Source of the DNA: Pseudomonas sp. GD04019
GTDB lineage: Bacteria; Pseudomonadota; Gammaproteobacteria; Pseudomonadales; Pseudomonadaceae
Assembly (NCBI RefSeq): GCF_029837695.1
Contig: NZ_JAOEEA010000009.1
Span: 209,422-273,421 of the forward strand
DNA: 64,000 nucleotides
Direction: 5' to 3'
The position numbers and the translations under genes are program-made. Shown here in pieces: positions 33,547-42,339 of this stretch; position 1 is the stretch's first letter; the number at the start of each line of letters is the position of its first letter. The notes beneath the pieces were generated by a model, which saw nothing but the letters and a program-made list of their open reading frames with translations, was not told where the DNA came from and ran no database searches.

Positions 33547-34386
33547 TCAGCAGCCCGGGGACTGCTTTTCCAGTTTCTTGGCTTCGCCCCACAGGGCGTC
33601 CAGCTCTTCCAGGCTGCAATTCTCGATGGGGCGACCGGCGTCGCGCAATGCCTGTTCGATGTAGTGGAAGCGCCGCTCGAACTTGTTGTTGGCCGCACGC
33701 AGGGCCGTTTCCGGATCGACCTTGAGGTGCCGCGCCAGATTCACTGCGACGAACAACAGGTCGCCGACCTCTTCGGCGATGGCCTCAGCATCGTTTTCGC
33801 TCATGGCCTCCAGCACTTCGTCCAGCTCCTCGCGCAGCTTGTCCACCACCGGCAGCGCTTCCGGCCAGTCGAAACCGACCTGGGCCGCACGCTTCTGCAG
33901 CTTGGCCGCACGGCTCAGGGCCGGCAGCGCGTGGGGCACATCGTCGAGCAGCGACAGCTGCTCCGGCGCGGCGGCCTTCTCGGCACGTTCTTCGGCCTTG
34001 ATCTCTTCCCAGCGCTGCTTGATCGCCGCCTCTTCCAGTCGCGCCATGTCCGGCGCGCCATACAGGTCGCCATCGGGGAACACGTGGGGATGGCGGCGCA
34101 CCAGCTTGCGGGTGATGCCATCGACCACCGCAGCGAACTCGAAGCGCCCCTCCTCCTTGGCCAGCTGGCTGTAGTAGACGACTTGGAACAGCAGGTCGCC
34201 CAGCTCGCCGGGCAGGTGGTCGAAGTCGCCGCGCTCGATGGCGTCGGCCACCTCGTAGGCTTCTTCGAGGGTGTAGGGAACGATGGTCGCGTAGCTCTGC
34301 TTGAGGTCCCAGGGGCAGCCGTGCTGCGGGTCGCGCAGGCGGGCCATCAGGTGCAGCAGATCGTCGAGGGAATAACGGTCTTGCAT
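33547..34386 (-). CDS. mazG: Nucleoside triphosphate pyrophosphohydrolase MazG
   Basis: The 279-residue protein has two tandem MazG domains. Each carries the metal-binding pattern of acidic residues: EEAYEVADAIERGDFDHLPGELGDLL in the first and ELDEVLEAMSENDAEAIAEEVGDLLF in the second, given in part. It hydrolyses (d)NTPs to monophosphates, and in E. coli it moderates ppGpp levels. It lies next to relA, separated by a repeat-rich 145-base spacer, as in many gammaproteobacteria. Confidence 0.95.
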   Translation of the reverse strand: MQDRYSLDDLLHLMARLRDPQHGCPWDLKQSYATIVPYTLEEAYEVADAIERGDFDHLPGELGDLLFQVVYYSQLAKEEGRFEFAAVVDGITRKLVRRHPHVFPDGDLYGAPDMARLEEAAIKQRWEEIKAEERAEKAAAPEQLSLLDDVPHALPALSRAAKLQKRAAQVGFDWPEALPVVDKLREELDEVLEAMSENDAEAIAEEVGDLLFVAVNLARHLKVDPETALRAANNKFERRFHYIEQALRDAGRPIENCSLEELDALWGEAKKLEKQSPGC

Positions 34387-34416
34387 GAGTCAGTCTCTAG
34401 GATTGGGCTACGCACT

Positions 34417-34530
34417 CCCCTCTCCCTCCGGGAGAGGGGCCGGGGGTGAGGGATCACGCAACTCCGGGTCGCCTATGGCCCCCTCACCCTACGCGGGCCG
34501 CCCGACCCTCTCCCAGAGGGAGAGGGGGAA
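34417..34530. repeat. Dispersed inverted-repeat element, copy 1 (mazG-relA spacer)
   Basis: It starts with a palindrome CCCCTCTCCC-TCC-GGGAGAGGGG (34417-34439), continues CCGGGGGTGAGGG and ends with the inverse pattern, CCCTCACCC and CCCTCTCCC-N4-GGAGAGGG. Related copies lie at 51594-51686 and 56683-56787 in this window. It has the form of the REP-like spacer repeats common in pseudomonads. Confidence 0.75.
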
Positions 34531-34531
34531 A

Positions 34532-36778
34532 TCAACTACCGCTGCGATTGCGCCGCGCCTCAATGATATTGGGCAGCTGGCTGATCCGCGCCAGCAGCCG
34601 GGCCAGGGCGTCCAGGCCGGGAATCTCGATGGTCAGCAGCATGGAGGCGGTGTTGTCCTCCTTGTTCGAGCGGGTGTTCACCGCCAGCACGTTGATGCGG
34701 TCGTTGAGCAGCACCTGGGTCACGTCGCGCAGCAGGCCGGAGCGGTCGTAGGCGCGGATAACGATATCCACCGGATAGGTCTGCACCGGCACCGGGCCCC
34801 AGCTGACCTGGATGATCCGCTCCGGCTCGCGCCCGGCCAGCTGCAGCACCGAGGCGCAGTCCTGGCGATGGATGCTGACACCACGACCGACCGTGATGTA
34901 GCCGACGATCGGATCGCCCGGCAGCGGCTGGCAGCAGCCGGCCATCTGCGTCAGCAGGTTGCCGACACCCTCGATCTGGATGTCGCCGCGCCGCCCCGGG
35001 CGTGGCGAAGTCGCGCGCCGCGGGATCAGTTCCAGCTGCTCGTTGCCACGCTCCGGCTCCACCTGCTGCTGAGCCAGGTTGACCGCATGGGCCAGGCGCA
35101 GGTCGCCGGCGCCGAGGGCCGCGTACATGTCCTCGACCGTCTTCAGGTTGCACTTCTCGGCCAGCTTGGCGAAGTCCACGGCCGGCAGCGCCAGGCGCGA
35201 CAGGTCGCGTTCGAGCATGACCTTGCCGGCGGCGACGTTCTGTTCGCGGTCCTGCAGCTTGAACCAGTGGACGATCTTCGCCCGCGCCCGCGAGGTGGTG
35301 ATGTAGCCCAGGTTGGGGTTGAGCCAGTCGCGGCTCGGCGCGCCCTGCTTGGAGGTGATGATCTCCACCTGCTCGCCGGTCTGCAGGCTATAGGTCAGCG
35401 GCACGATGCGCCCGTTGACCTTGGAGCCCCGGCAGTTGTGGCCGATCTGGGTGTGCACGCGGTAGGCGAAGTCCAGCGGCGTGGCGCCCTTGGGCAGGTC
35501 GATGGCGTGGCCGTCCGGGGTGAACACGTAGACCCGGTCCGGCTCGATATCCACGCGCAACTGCTCGGCCAGGCCGCCGATGTCGCCCAGTTCCTCGTGC
35601 CACTCGAGCACCTGGCGCAGCCAGGCCATCTTCTCCTCGTAGTGGTCGGAGCCGCCCTTGACGTCGGTGCCCTTGTACTTCCAGTGGGCGCACACGCCCA
35701 GCTCGGCCTCCTCGTGCATGGCGTGGGTGCGGATCTGCACCTCCAGCACCTTGCCGTCCGGGCCGATCACCGCCGTGTGCAGGGAGCGATAGCCGTTCTC
35801 CTTGGGGTTGGCGATGTAGTCGTCGAATTCCTTGGGGATGTGCCGCCACAGGCTGTGCACGATGCCCAGCGCGGTGTAGCAGTCGCGCACTTCCGGCACC
35901 AGCACGCGCACCGCGCGCACGTCGTAGATCTGGCTGAACTGCAGGCCCTTGCGCTGCATCTTCCGCCAGATCGAATAGATGTGTTTGGCGCGGCCGCTGA
36001 TGTCCGGCTTGATGCCGGTGGCGGTGAGTTCGTCGCGCAGCTGCTGCATCACCTCGGCGATGTACTGCTCGCGATCGAGACGACGCTCGTGCAGCAGCTT
36101 GGCGATCTGCTTGTACTGCTCGGGTTCCAGGTAGCGGAAGGAGATGTCCTCCAGCTCCCACTTGATATGGCCGATGCCCAGGCGGTGGGCCAGCGGCGCA
36201 TAGATGTCGAACACCTCGCGGGCCACGCGCAGGCGCTTCTCGTCATCGGCATGCTTGACCGCGCGGATCGCGCAGGTGCGCTCGGCCAGCTTGATCAGGG
36301 CCACGCGCACGTCGTCGACCATGGCCACCAGCATCTTGCGCAGGTTTTCCACCTGGGCCTGGGAGCCGAGCACCAGGGAGTCGCGCGGGTTGAGCGAGGC
36401 GCTGATGGCGGCCATGCGCAGCACGCCCTCGATCAGCTTGGCCACCACCGGGCCGAACTTGTCCTGCACCGCCTTGAGGCTGATCTTGCCCTCGCGCACG
36501 GCGCGGTAGATCACCGCGGCCACCAGGCTGTCCTGGTCCAGCTTGAGGTCGGCGAGGATCTCGGCGATCTCCAGGCCGGTCTGGAAGCTGGAGTTGCCTT
36601 CCGCCCACAGGTTCTGCGCGGCGTTGGCCTGCTGCTCCACCTCGCGGGCGAACTCGCAGGCCGCCTTCAGGGCTTCACGATCCAGCGCCGGGTCGACGCT
36701 CAGCGTGTGGTCCAGCCAGGCCTCGAGGTTGATGCTGCCGTCGAGGTTGATCGGCTGGTGTGCTCTCACCTGTACCAT
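34532..36778 (-). CDS. relA: GTP pyrophosphokinase RelA
   Basis: This 748-residue RelA/SpoT homologue synthesises (p)ppGpp on stalled ribosomes. The N-terminal HD region lacks the hydrolase His-Asp pair (the helix reads AAVIYRAVREGKISL), which marks RelA rather than SpoT. The synthetase domain follows (YDVRAVRVLVPEVRDCYTALG). The regulatory half has TGS (VYVFTPDGHAIDLPKGATPL), a zinc-finger-like segment (AGCCQPLPGDPIVGY) and a C-terminal ACT domain. It is followed on the same strand by a repeat element and mazG. Confidence 0.96.
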   Translation of the reverse strand: MVQVRAHQPINLDGSINLEAWLDHTLSVDPALDREALKAACEFAREVEQQANAAQNLWAEGNSSFQTGLEIAEILADLKLDQDSLVAAVIYRAVREGKISLKAVQDKFGPVVAKLIEGVLRMAAISASLNPRDSLVLGSQAQVENLRKMLVAMVDDVRVALIKLAERTCAIRAVKHADDEKRLRVAREVFDIYAPLAHRLGIGHIKWELEDISFRYLEPEQYKQIAKLLHERRLDREQYIAEVMQQLRDELTATGIKPDISGRAKHIYSIWRKMQRKGLQFSQIYDVRAVRVLVPEVRDCYTALGIVHSLWRHIPKEFDDYIANPKENGYRSLHTAVIGPDGKVLEVQIRTHAMHEEAELGVCAHWKYKGTDVKGGSDHYEEKMAWLRQVLEWHEELGDIGGLAEQLRVDIEPDRVYVFTPDGHAIDLPKGATPLDFAYRVHTQIGHNCRGSKVNGRIVPLTYSLQTGEQVEIITSKQGAPSRDWLNPNLGYITTSRARAKIVHWFKLQDREQNVAAGKVMLERDLSRLALPAVDFAKLAEKCNLKTVEDMYAALGAGDLRLAHAVNLAQQQVEPERGNEQLELIPRRATSPRPGRRGDIQIEGVGNLLTQMAGCCQPLPGDPIVGYITVGRGVSIHRQDCASVLQLAGREPERIIQVSWGPVPVQTYPVDIVIRAYDRSGLLRDVTQVLLNDRINVLAVNTRSNKEDNTASMLLTIEIPGLDALARLLARISQLPNIIEARRNRSGS

Positions 36779-36858
36779 CTTCTGCCTTCCCTACGGCGGG
36801 TCGCAGCCCACCGGACTATCGCCGGCCTTCTGTGAGCCGGTCGGATTGCGCCGGCATC

Positions 36859-38208
36859 CTAGCCAGCCTCGAATAACGCCATCGCCTCCACATGCGCCGT
36901 CTGCGGGAACATGTCGAGAATCCCGGCCCGTTTCAGCCGGAAGCCCTGCCTGACCAGTTCGGCGGTGTCGCGCGCCAGGGTCGCCGGGTTGCACGAAACA
37001 TATACCAGGCGCCGCGCGCCCAGCTCGCCGATCTGCTTGACCACCTCGAAGGCGCCATCGCGCGGCGGGTCCAGCAGGATCGCGTCGAAGCCCTGGGCGA
37101 CCCAGGGCTCAGCGGCCAGCGGCTTCGACAGGTCGGCCTGGAAAAAGTGCAGATTGCCCAGGCCGTTGGCCGCGGCATTGGCCCGCGCCCGCTCGACCAT
37201 GGCCTGCACACCTTCCACCGCCACCACCTCGCGCACCTGCTGCGCCAGCGGCAGGGCGAAATTGCCCAGGCCGCAGAACAGGTCCAGCACGCGCTCGCCA
37301 GTGTGCGGCGCCAACCAGTCTAGCGCCTGTTCGACCATCGCCTGATTGACCGCGCCGTTGACCTGGACGAAATCCCCAGGCCGGTACTGCAGCTCCAGGT
37401 TCCAGGGCTCCAGACGATAGCCCAGGCTCTGCCCGGGCAGATCGGCCTCCGGCTCGCCGGTACCGTGCAGCCACAGCTGCGCCTCATGCTCGGCGCAGAA
37501 CGCGCGCAGGCGTTGCAGATCGGTCTCGCCCAGTGGCGCCGTATGGCGCAGCAACACGGCCGTCTGGGTGCCGTGGAACAGTTCGACATGGCCCAGAGCC
37601 TGGGGCTTATCCAGGCTGCGCAACAGCGCCGGCAAAGCACGCATGATCGATTGCAAGGGCTGTACCAGCACCGGGCAATCGGCGATGGCGACGATGTCCT
37701 GGCTGGCGGCGGCACGGAAGCCGACGTCCAGGCGCTTGGCCTTGACGTCCCAGCGCACGGCGATGCGCGCGCGGCGGCGATAGGCCAACTCGGGGCCGCT
37801 GAGCGGCGCCACCCATTCATCCGGCTGCACGCCAGCGAGGCGCTGCAGCTGTTCGGCCAGGGTGCGCTGTTTCAGGGCAAGCTGCTCGGTATGGGGCAGG
37901 TGCTGCAGGGTGCAGCCGCCGCAGCTGCCGGCATGCGCGCAGGGCGCTTCGCGGCGCAGTTCCACGGCGCGCAGCACGCGCTCGGTGCGCGCCTCCACCA
38001 CCTGGCTGCGGGCGTTGAGTACGCGGGCTTCCACTTCCTCGCCCGGCAGGCTGCCGGCGACGAACCAGCTACGGCCGTCGATAAAGGCGATACCGCGACC
38101 ATCGTTGGACAGGCGCTCGATCAGCAGCTTCTGCTTCTTGCCTACCGGCACCTGCGCTTTGCGCTCGCCACCGGCGGGCTGAAAGCGCAGCGATCTGTGC
38201 TTGCTCAT
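36859..38208 (-). CDS. rlmD: 23S rRNA (uracil-1939-C5) methyltransferase RlmD
   Basis: The 449-residue methyltransferase has an N-terminal TRAM RNA-binding domain, an iron-sulfur cysteine set ([10 protein letters not shown] with a fourth Cys downstream), SAM motif I ([16 protein letters not shown]) and the catalytic Cys in [18 protein letters not shown]. It methylates U1939 of 23S rRNA. It lies between cysM (two bases upstream) and relA (80 bases downstream) in the order relA-rlmD-cysM known from P. aeruginosa. Confidence 0.95.
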   Translation of the reverse strand: MSKHRSLRFQPAGGERKAQVPVGKKQKLLIERLSNDGRGIAFIDGRSWFVAGSLPGEEVEARVLNARSQVVEARTERVLRAVELRREAPCAHAGSCGGCTLQHLPHTEQLALKQRTLAEQLQRLAGVQPDEWVAPLSGPELAYRRRARIAVRWDVKAKRLDVGFRAAASQDIVAIADCPVLVQPLQSIMRALPALLRSLDKPQALGHVELFHGTQTAVLLRHTAPLGETDLQRLRAFCAEHEAQLWLHGTGEPEADLPGQSLGYRLEPWNLELQYRPGDFVQVNGAVNQAMVEQALDWLAPHTGERVLDLFCGLGNFALPLAQQVREVVAVEGVQAMVERARANAAANGLGNLHFFQADLSKPLAAEPWVAQGFDAILLDPPRDGAFEVVKQIGELGARRLVYVSCNPATLARDTAELVRQGFRLKRAGILDMFPQTAHVEAMALFEAG

Positions 38209-38210
38209 GG

Positions 38211-39098
38211 TCAGCGGTTGAACAGGCCGGACGACAGGTAGCGGTCGCCACGGTCACAGATGATCGCCACCATCACCGCGTTCTCCACTTCCTGCGCCAG
38301 CTTGAGCATGGCCGCCACCGCACCGCCGGAGGAAACGCCGCAGAAGATGCCCTCTTCGCGCGCCATTCGCCGCATCATTTCTTCGGCCTCGGCCTGGGTG
38401 ATATCCAGCACGCGATCCACGCGGCTGGCGTCGTAGATGCTCGGCAGGTATTCCTGGGGCCAGCGGCGGATGCCGGGGATGGCCGAGCCGTCCTGCGGCT
38501 GCAGGCCGATGATCTCGATGGCCGGATTCTGCTCCTTGAGGTAGCGCGAGGTGCCCATGATGGTGCCGGTGGTACCCATGGAGCTGATGAAATGGGTGAT
38601 GCCGCCGCCGGTCTGCTGCCAGATCTCCGGGCCGGTGCCGCGGTAGTGGGCCTCGGGGTTGTCACCGTTGGCGAACTGGTCGAGCACCTTGCCCTTGCCC
38701 TCGGCCTGCATGGCCAGGGCCAGGTCACGCGCCACTTCCATGTTGTCCACCAGAATCAGCTCGGCACCGTAGGCGGTCATGGCCGCCTTGCGTTCGTCGG
38801 TGGAGTTGTCCGGCATGATCAGGACCATCTGGTAACCCTTGATCGCCGCCGCCATCGCCAGGGCGATGCCGGTGTTACCGCTGGTGGCCTCGATTAGGAT
38901 GTCGCCGGGCTGGATGTCGCCACGCTGCTCGGCGCGGGTGATCATCGACAGCGCCGGGCGGTCCTTCACCGAACCGGCCGGGTTGTTGCCCTCCAGCTTC
39001 ACCAGCAAGGTATTGGAGGTGTTGCCGGGCAGGCGTTGCAGGCGGACCAGCGGAGTGTTGCCGATGCAGTCGGCGATGGTGGGAAACTGCAGGGTCAT
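38211..39098 (-). CDS. cysM: Cysteine synthase B
   Basis: The 295-residue PLP enzyme has the PLP lysine in [12 protein letters not shown] and the substrate loop [15 protein letters not shown]. The fold-type II phosphate-binding GTTGTIMG motif lies at about residue 172. CysM makes cysteine from O-acetylserine with sulfide or thiosulfate. It is the first gene of a close set with rlmD and relA. Confidence 0.94.
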   Translation of the reverse strand: MTLQFPTIADCIGNTPLVRLQRLPGNTSNTLLVKLEGNNPAGSVKDRPALSMITRAEQRGDIQPGDILIEATSGNTGIALAMAAAIKGYQMVLIMPDNSTDERKAAMTAYGAELILVDNMEVARDLALAMQAEGKGKVLDQFANGDNPEAHYRGTGPEIWQQTGGGITHFISSMGTTGTIMGTSRYLKEQNPAIEIIGLQPQDGSAIPGIRRWPQEYLPSIYDASRVDRVLDITQAEAEEMMRRMAREEGIFCGVSSGGAVAAMLKLAQEVENAVMVAIICDRGDRYLSSGLFNR

Positions 39099-39181
39099 GG
39101 CGAGACGGCTATCCGTTCACGAAACAGGTGCGCCATGATACCGGCAAACCGCCGCCGACCATATCGGCGGCGCTATTCGCC

Positions 39182-39520
39182 TCAGCCACCCACAACCCAG
39201 GCGATGCCCAGCACGAGGCTAGCCGGCAGCGGCCAGAACAGCGCCAGGCGCGGCCAGTAGGGCAACAGCAGGACCAGGGTGAAGCCGGCCAGGCAGATCT
39301 GGCCGAACCAGCCGACCGGACCCATGGCCCAACCCCAGGCGGCTACGCAGGCAGCGAAGCTGGCCGCGAGCAGAACCCAGCCGGCCAGGCGCAGGCCACG
39401 CCGCAGCCTGGGCGTAGGCACGCGCTGCCAGACCTGCTTGTGGTGGCGCTCCAGGCCCTGGCACAGGCCGACCATGCCGGCATACGCGAGCAACAATCCG
39501 CCGAAGAAGGCACTCAGCAT
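39182..39520 (-). CDS. DUF3325 inner-membrane protein of the iron-uptake locus
   Basis: The 112-residue protein has three to four hydrophobic helices and matches the DUF3325 group often found beside PepSY-TM genes in TonB-receptor clusters. It starts one base after the PepSY stop. Probably an accessory subunit of the membrane module that handles iron-siderophore in the periplasm; the role is inferred from context only. A GC-rich hairpin at 39149-39172 may end the transcript. Confidence 0.75.
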   Translation of the reverse strand: MLSAFFGGLLLAYAGMVGLCQGLERHHKQVWQRVPTPRLRRGLRLAGWVLLAASFAACVAAWGWAMGPVGWFGQICLAGFTLVLLLPYWPRLALFWPLPASLVLGIAWVVGG

Positions 39521-39521
39521 C

Positions 39522-41057
39522 TCAGTTCACCTCCAGCGTGGTTCGCGCAGCGCGCCGTGGCGCCGGCTGCTCGCCCTTGCGCCCGACGCGCAGCGCGGTC
39601 CAGGCCAGCAGCGCGCCGCAGGCCAGCACGGCGAGTTCCAGCAGCAGGCGACCCTGGTCGACCCACGGCCACTCCAGGGTCAGCGCGCTGAGCAGCGGCA
39701 ACCCCAGGCAGAGCAGCGCGGCCAGGCCCAGTTGCTCGCGCCAGGCCTGCAGGTGCGGGCGGCACCAGCCATGCAGCAGGCTCAGCGCCCAGATGGCGAA
39801 GAACAGGCGCAGCTCCCAGCCAGCGCGCTGGGCCAGTTCCACCGGCAACAGGCGATTGATCCAGAACAGGCCGATGCAGGCCAGGGCCAGGCCGGCGATC
39901 ACCGCGATGTTCAGGCTCTCAATCAGGCGATTGCCGAAGCCCTGCGCCCTGCCCTCCTGCAGGTACTTGCGCCGGCGCTTGACGGTGAACAGCACCAGGC
40001 CGCTGGCGATCATCGCGCTGCCCACCAGGCCGCAGAAGAAGTACAGCCAGCGCATCGGGTAGCCACCGAACTGGGCGAAGTGCAGGCCGAACATCACCCG
40101 CTGGGTCAGCACGCTCGGGCGCAGCTCCGGCGGACCGGCGAGCAGCTCGCCGCTGACGCCGTCGAACACCATGTTGTGGCCCTTGCTCAGGGCGATGCGG
40201 TTGCCCAGCACGCGCCGCACCTCGACCAGCGCATCGGCCTGGCCGGGATGGCTGATGCTCACCGCGGCCAGCGGCCCCATGCGCTGCTCGGCCTGTTCCA
40301 GCAGCGGGCCGAGGGCGACCAGTTGCGCCGCCGGCGCGCGGCTCGGCCCGTGGTGGTGCGGCGGCTCCTCGATATGCTCCTGGTAGAAGGCCTCGAAGTC
40401 GCCGTCGTACAGCGCCTGCAGCGCCGCCGGCAGGTAGATCAGGCCGAAGATGATCAGCCCGGTGTAGACGATCATCAGGTGGAACGGCATCAGCAGCACG
40501 CCGGCGGCGTTGTGCGCATCCAGCCAGGAGCGCTGGCCCTTGTTCGGGCGGAAAGTGAAGAACTCCTTGAACAGCTTCTTGTGGATGACGATGCCGCTGA
40601 CCAGGGCGGCCAGGGTCGCCAGCGCCACCAGGCCGACCACCCAGATACCGACCTGGCGCGGCAGGTTGAGGGTGTAGTGGAAGTGGAAGAAGAAACTGCC
40701 GCCAGCGGCCTCGCGCACCTTCAACGGCTCGCCACTGCGCGGGTCGAGATGGGTGGTGATGCCGTTGCGCCGATCACCGGCGGTGACCGCCAGGCCGGGC
40801 ATGCGCTCGCTGGGCAGGGCAATGCTCCAGGCCCCGGCGTCGGCATGGTGGCGCTGCAGGTAGGCCAGGCCATGGGCGGCGGCCTGGGCGATGGGCACGT
40901 CCTGGCGCTGGATCTCCGGCTGCATCCAGTGGTCGATCTCCTGATCGAACACCGCCAGGCTGCCGGTGAGGAAGATGGCGAACAGCGGCCAGCCGAACAG
41001 CAGGCCGCCCCAGGTGTGCAGCCAGGCCATGGCCTGGGTGAATGTCTGTTTCTTCAT
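39522..41057 (-). CDS. PepSY-TM inner-membrane protein (putative ferric-siderophore reductase)
   Basis: The 511-residue protein starts MKKQTFTQAMAWLHTWGGLL, the usual PepSY-TM opening with a His in helix 1. It has about seven membrane helices with conserved His residues (FFHFHYTL, MPFHLMIVYTGLI, FGLHFAQFGGYPMRW) able to bind heme. Related PepSY-TM proteins (FpvG, FoxB, PiuB types) reduce or help release iron from siderophores. Its ATG overlaps the DUF3649 stop by four bases. The start is set by that overlap and family N-terminus; a longer frame runs through DUF3649. Confidence 0.85.
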   Translation of the reverse strand: MKKQTFTQAMAWLHTWGGLLFGWPLFAIFLTGSLAVFDQEIDHWMQPEIQRQDVPIAQAAAHGLAYLQRHHADAGAWSIALPSERMPGLAVTAGDRRNGITTHLDPRSGEPLKVREAAGGSFFFHFHYTLNLPRQVGIWVVGLVALATLAALVSGIVIHKKLFKEFFTFRPNKGQRSWLDAHNAAGVLLMPFHLMIVYTGLIIFGLIYLPAALQALYDGDFEAFYQEHIEEPPHHHGPSRAPAAQLVALGPLLEQAEQRMGPLAAVSISHPGQADALVEVRRVLGNRIALSKGHNMVFDGVSGELLAGPPELRPSVLTQRVMFGLHFAQFGGYPMRWLYFFCGLVGSAMIASGLVLFTVKRRRKYLQEGRAQGFGNRLIESLNIAVIAGLALACIGLFWINRLLPVELAQRAGWELRLFFAIWALSLLHGWCRPHLQAWREQLGLAALLCLGLPLLSALTLEWPWVDQGRLLLELAVLACGALLAWTALRVGRKGEQPAPRRAARTTLEVN

Positions 41058-41323
41058 CCCAGGCGCTCCAGCAGTTGTGGCCAGAAGCCGATCAGCGCCA
41101 GCGGGATCGCCAGCGGCACGCCAAGCCAGGCGCGCCAGGCGTCGCGCGCGGCGAAGGCCCAGAGCACGGCCAGGGTATAGATGATGAACATCGGCAGGCT
41201 GGCGACCAGCAGCGAATCGACCCGATCCAGCGGCAACAGCCGCGCCAGGCAGGCGGTGAAGGCGTAGGTGAAGACATATCCACCGAGCAGCGCGGCCATG
41301 GCGCGGGAGAACACGGCGCTCAT
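41054..41323 (-). CDS. DUF3649 inner-membrane protein of the iron-uptake locus
   Basis: The 89-residue protein has three hydrophobic helices and the DUF3649 form (GGYVFTYAFTACLARLLPLD). It sits between the esterase gene (start-stop overlap) and the PepSY gene (four-base overlap), so the three are translationally coupled. DUF3649, PepSY and DUF3325 genes recur together near siderophore receptors. Function not established. Confidence 0.78.
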   Translation of the reverse strand: MSAVFSRAMAALLGGYVFTYAFTACLARLLPLDRVDSLLVASLPMFIIYTLAVLWAFAARDAWRAWLGVPLAIPLALIGFWPQLLERLG

Positions 41324-42264
41324 CGCACAGCCTCCAACGGCGCCAGGCCGGCGAGTAGGCGCAGCGCCGGGCGCAACGAGGCGGCCAGCGCCGGACCGTG
41401 GTCCAGGCCGGCGAACTCATGAAACTCGGCGTGCAAGCCGGGCAGCGCATCCAGGCGTTCGGCCAAGCGCTGCGGCGTATCCGCCGGCAGCGCGGCCATG
41501 GCCAGCGCCCGCGGCGAGTCGGCAGCGAGCTGACCGCGCGACGGACGCTCGGCGCTGCCGCGCAGGATCAGCAGACGGGTCTGGGCATCGCTGCCGGCGA
41601 AATCGCGATGGCGTTCGAGCAGCAGGCCGGACTGCCACCAGAGCGACGGACTGGCGGCGATATAGAAGCGGAAGTCGCTCGGCGCGACGAACAGGCTGTC
41701 GAGCACGAACAGGCCACCCAGGGAATGCCCCCACAGCCCCTGGCGGTCCTGGTCCACGGCGACCCGCCGCAGCACCTCGGGGCGAATCCGCTGCACCAGC
41801 AGCGCGCGGAAGGCCGCCGCGCCACCTGTCGGGCGATTGCCGAGCATGGCGTCCGGCGTGCCGGGGCCACCTGACGGCGCCGGGGTGTAGTCGAGCATGC
41901 GCCCGTCCAGGTCCAGGCGGCTGTCGCTGGCCGGGCCGACCAACACCAGCAGCGGTGGCTGGCCCTGGCTCAGCTCGGCCAGCCAGTCCTCGCGCAGGGC
42001 GGCCAGGGCGGCGTTGCCATCCAGCAGGTAGAGCGCCGGGTAGCCGGCAGCAGGTGCGGCCTGGCGCGGAATGCCCAGGCGCACGCGGTAGTGGCGCTGG
42101 CCATCGGCCGAGGCCAGCTCGAAGTGTTCGAAACGGTAGTGCGCGGAACCGCGCTCGACCAGGGTCTCGCCGAGGCGCTGGTCCGGCTCGGGACGGGCCT
42201 GCGCCAGCGGCGCCAGGATGATCAGCAGCACGCCGAGCAGCCGGGGCAGAATGCGTTGCAACAT
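41320..42264 (-). CDS. Alpha/beta-hydrolase, siderophore-esterase-like (IroE/PfeE type)
   Basis: The 314-residue precursor has a signal peptide (MLQRILPRLLGVLLIILAPL with AQA cleavage). A hydrolase body follows with YLLDGNAALAAL (oxyanion region), the nucleophile elbow GHSLGG near residue 180 and a late catalytic His in AGLDHGP. Periplasmic esterases of this group (IroE, PfeE) cut catecholate trilactone siderophores such as enterobactin. Its position directly after the PirA receptor gene supports this. It starts 75 bases after pirA, behind two hairpins. Substrate is inference. Confidence 0.8.
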   Translation of the reverse strand: MLQRILPRLLGVLLIILAPLAQARPEPDQRLGETLVERGSAHYRFEHFELASADGQRHYRVRLGIPRQAAPAAGYPALYLLDGNAALAALREDWLAELSQGQPPLLVLVGPASDSRLDLDGRMLDYTPAPSGGPGTPDAMLGNRPTGGAAAFRALLVQRIRPEVLRRVAVDQDRQGLWGHSLGGLFVLDSLFVAPSDFRFYIAASPSLWWQSGLLLERHRDFAGSDAQTRLLILRGSAERPSRGQLAADSPRALAMAALPADTPQRLAERLDALPGLHAEFHEFAGLDHGPALAASLRPALRLLAGLAPLEAVR

Positions 42265-42280
42265 CGGCACCTCACAAGGC

Positions 42281-42324
42281 AAAGCCCCGCAGAGCGGGGC
42301 CGAAGGCCCGCCATCGCGGCGGGC
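42281..42324 (-). terminator. Two hairpins between pirA and the esterase gene
   Basis: Two adjacent stems, GCCCGCC/GGCGGGC (42306-42324) and GCCCCGC/GCGGGGC (42284-42300), lie between pirA and the next gene. The second is followed on the minus strand by only three T. They look like a partial terminator lowering expression of the downstream genes relative to the receptor. Confidence 0.6.
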
Positions 42325-42339
42325 AAGGAGCATGGGCGA

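Noticed and set aside
34385..36835. An 816-codon plus-strand open frame opposite relA
   Set aside because: Same reason: relA is certain on the minus strand and the plus-strand product is low-complexity.
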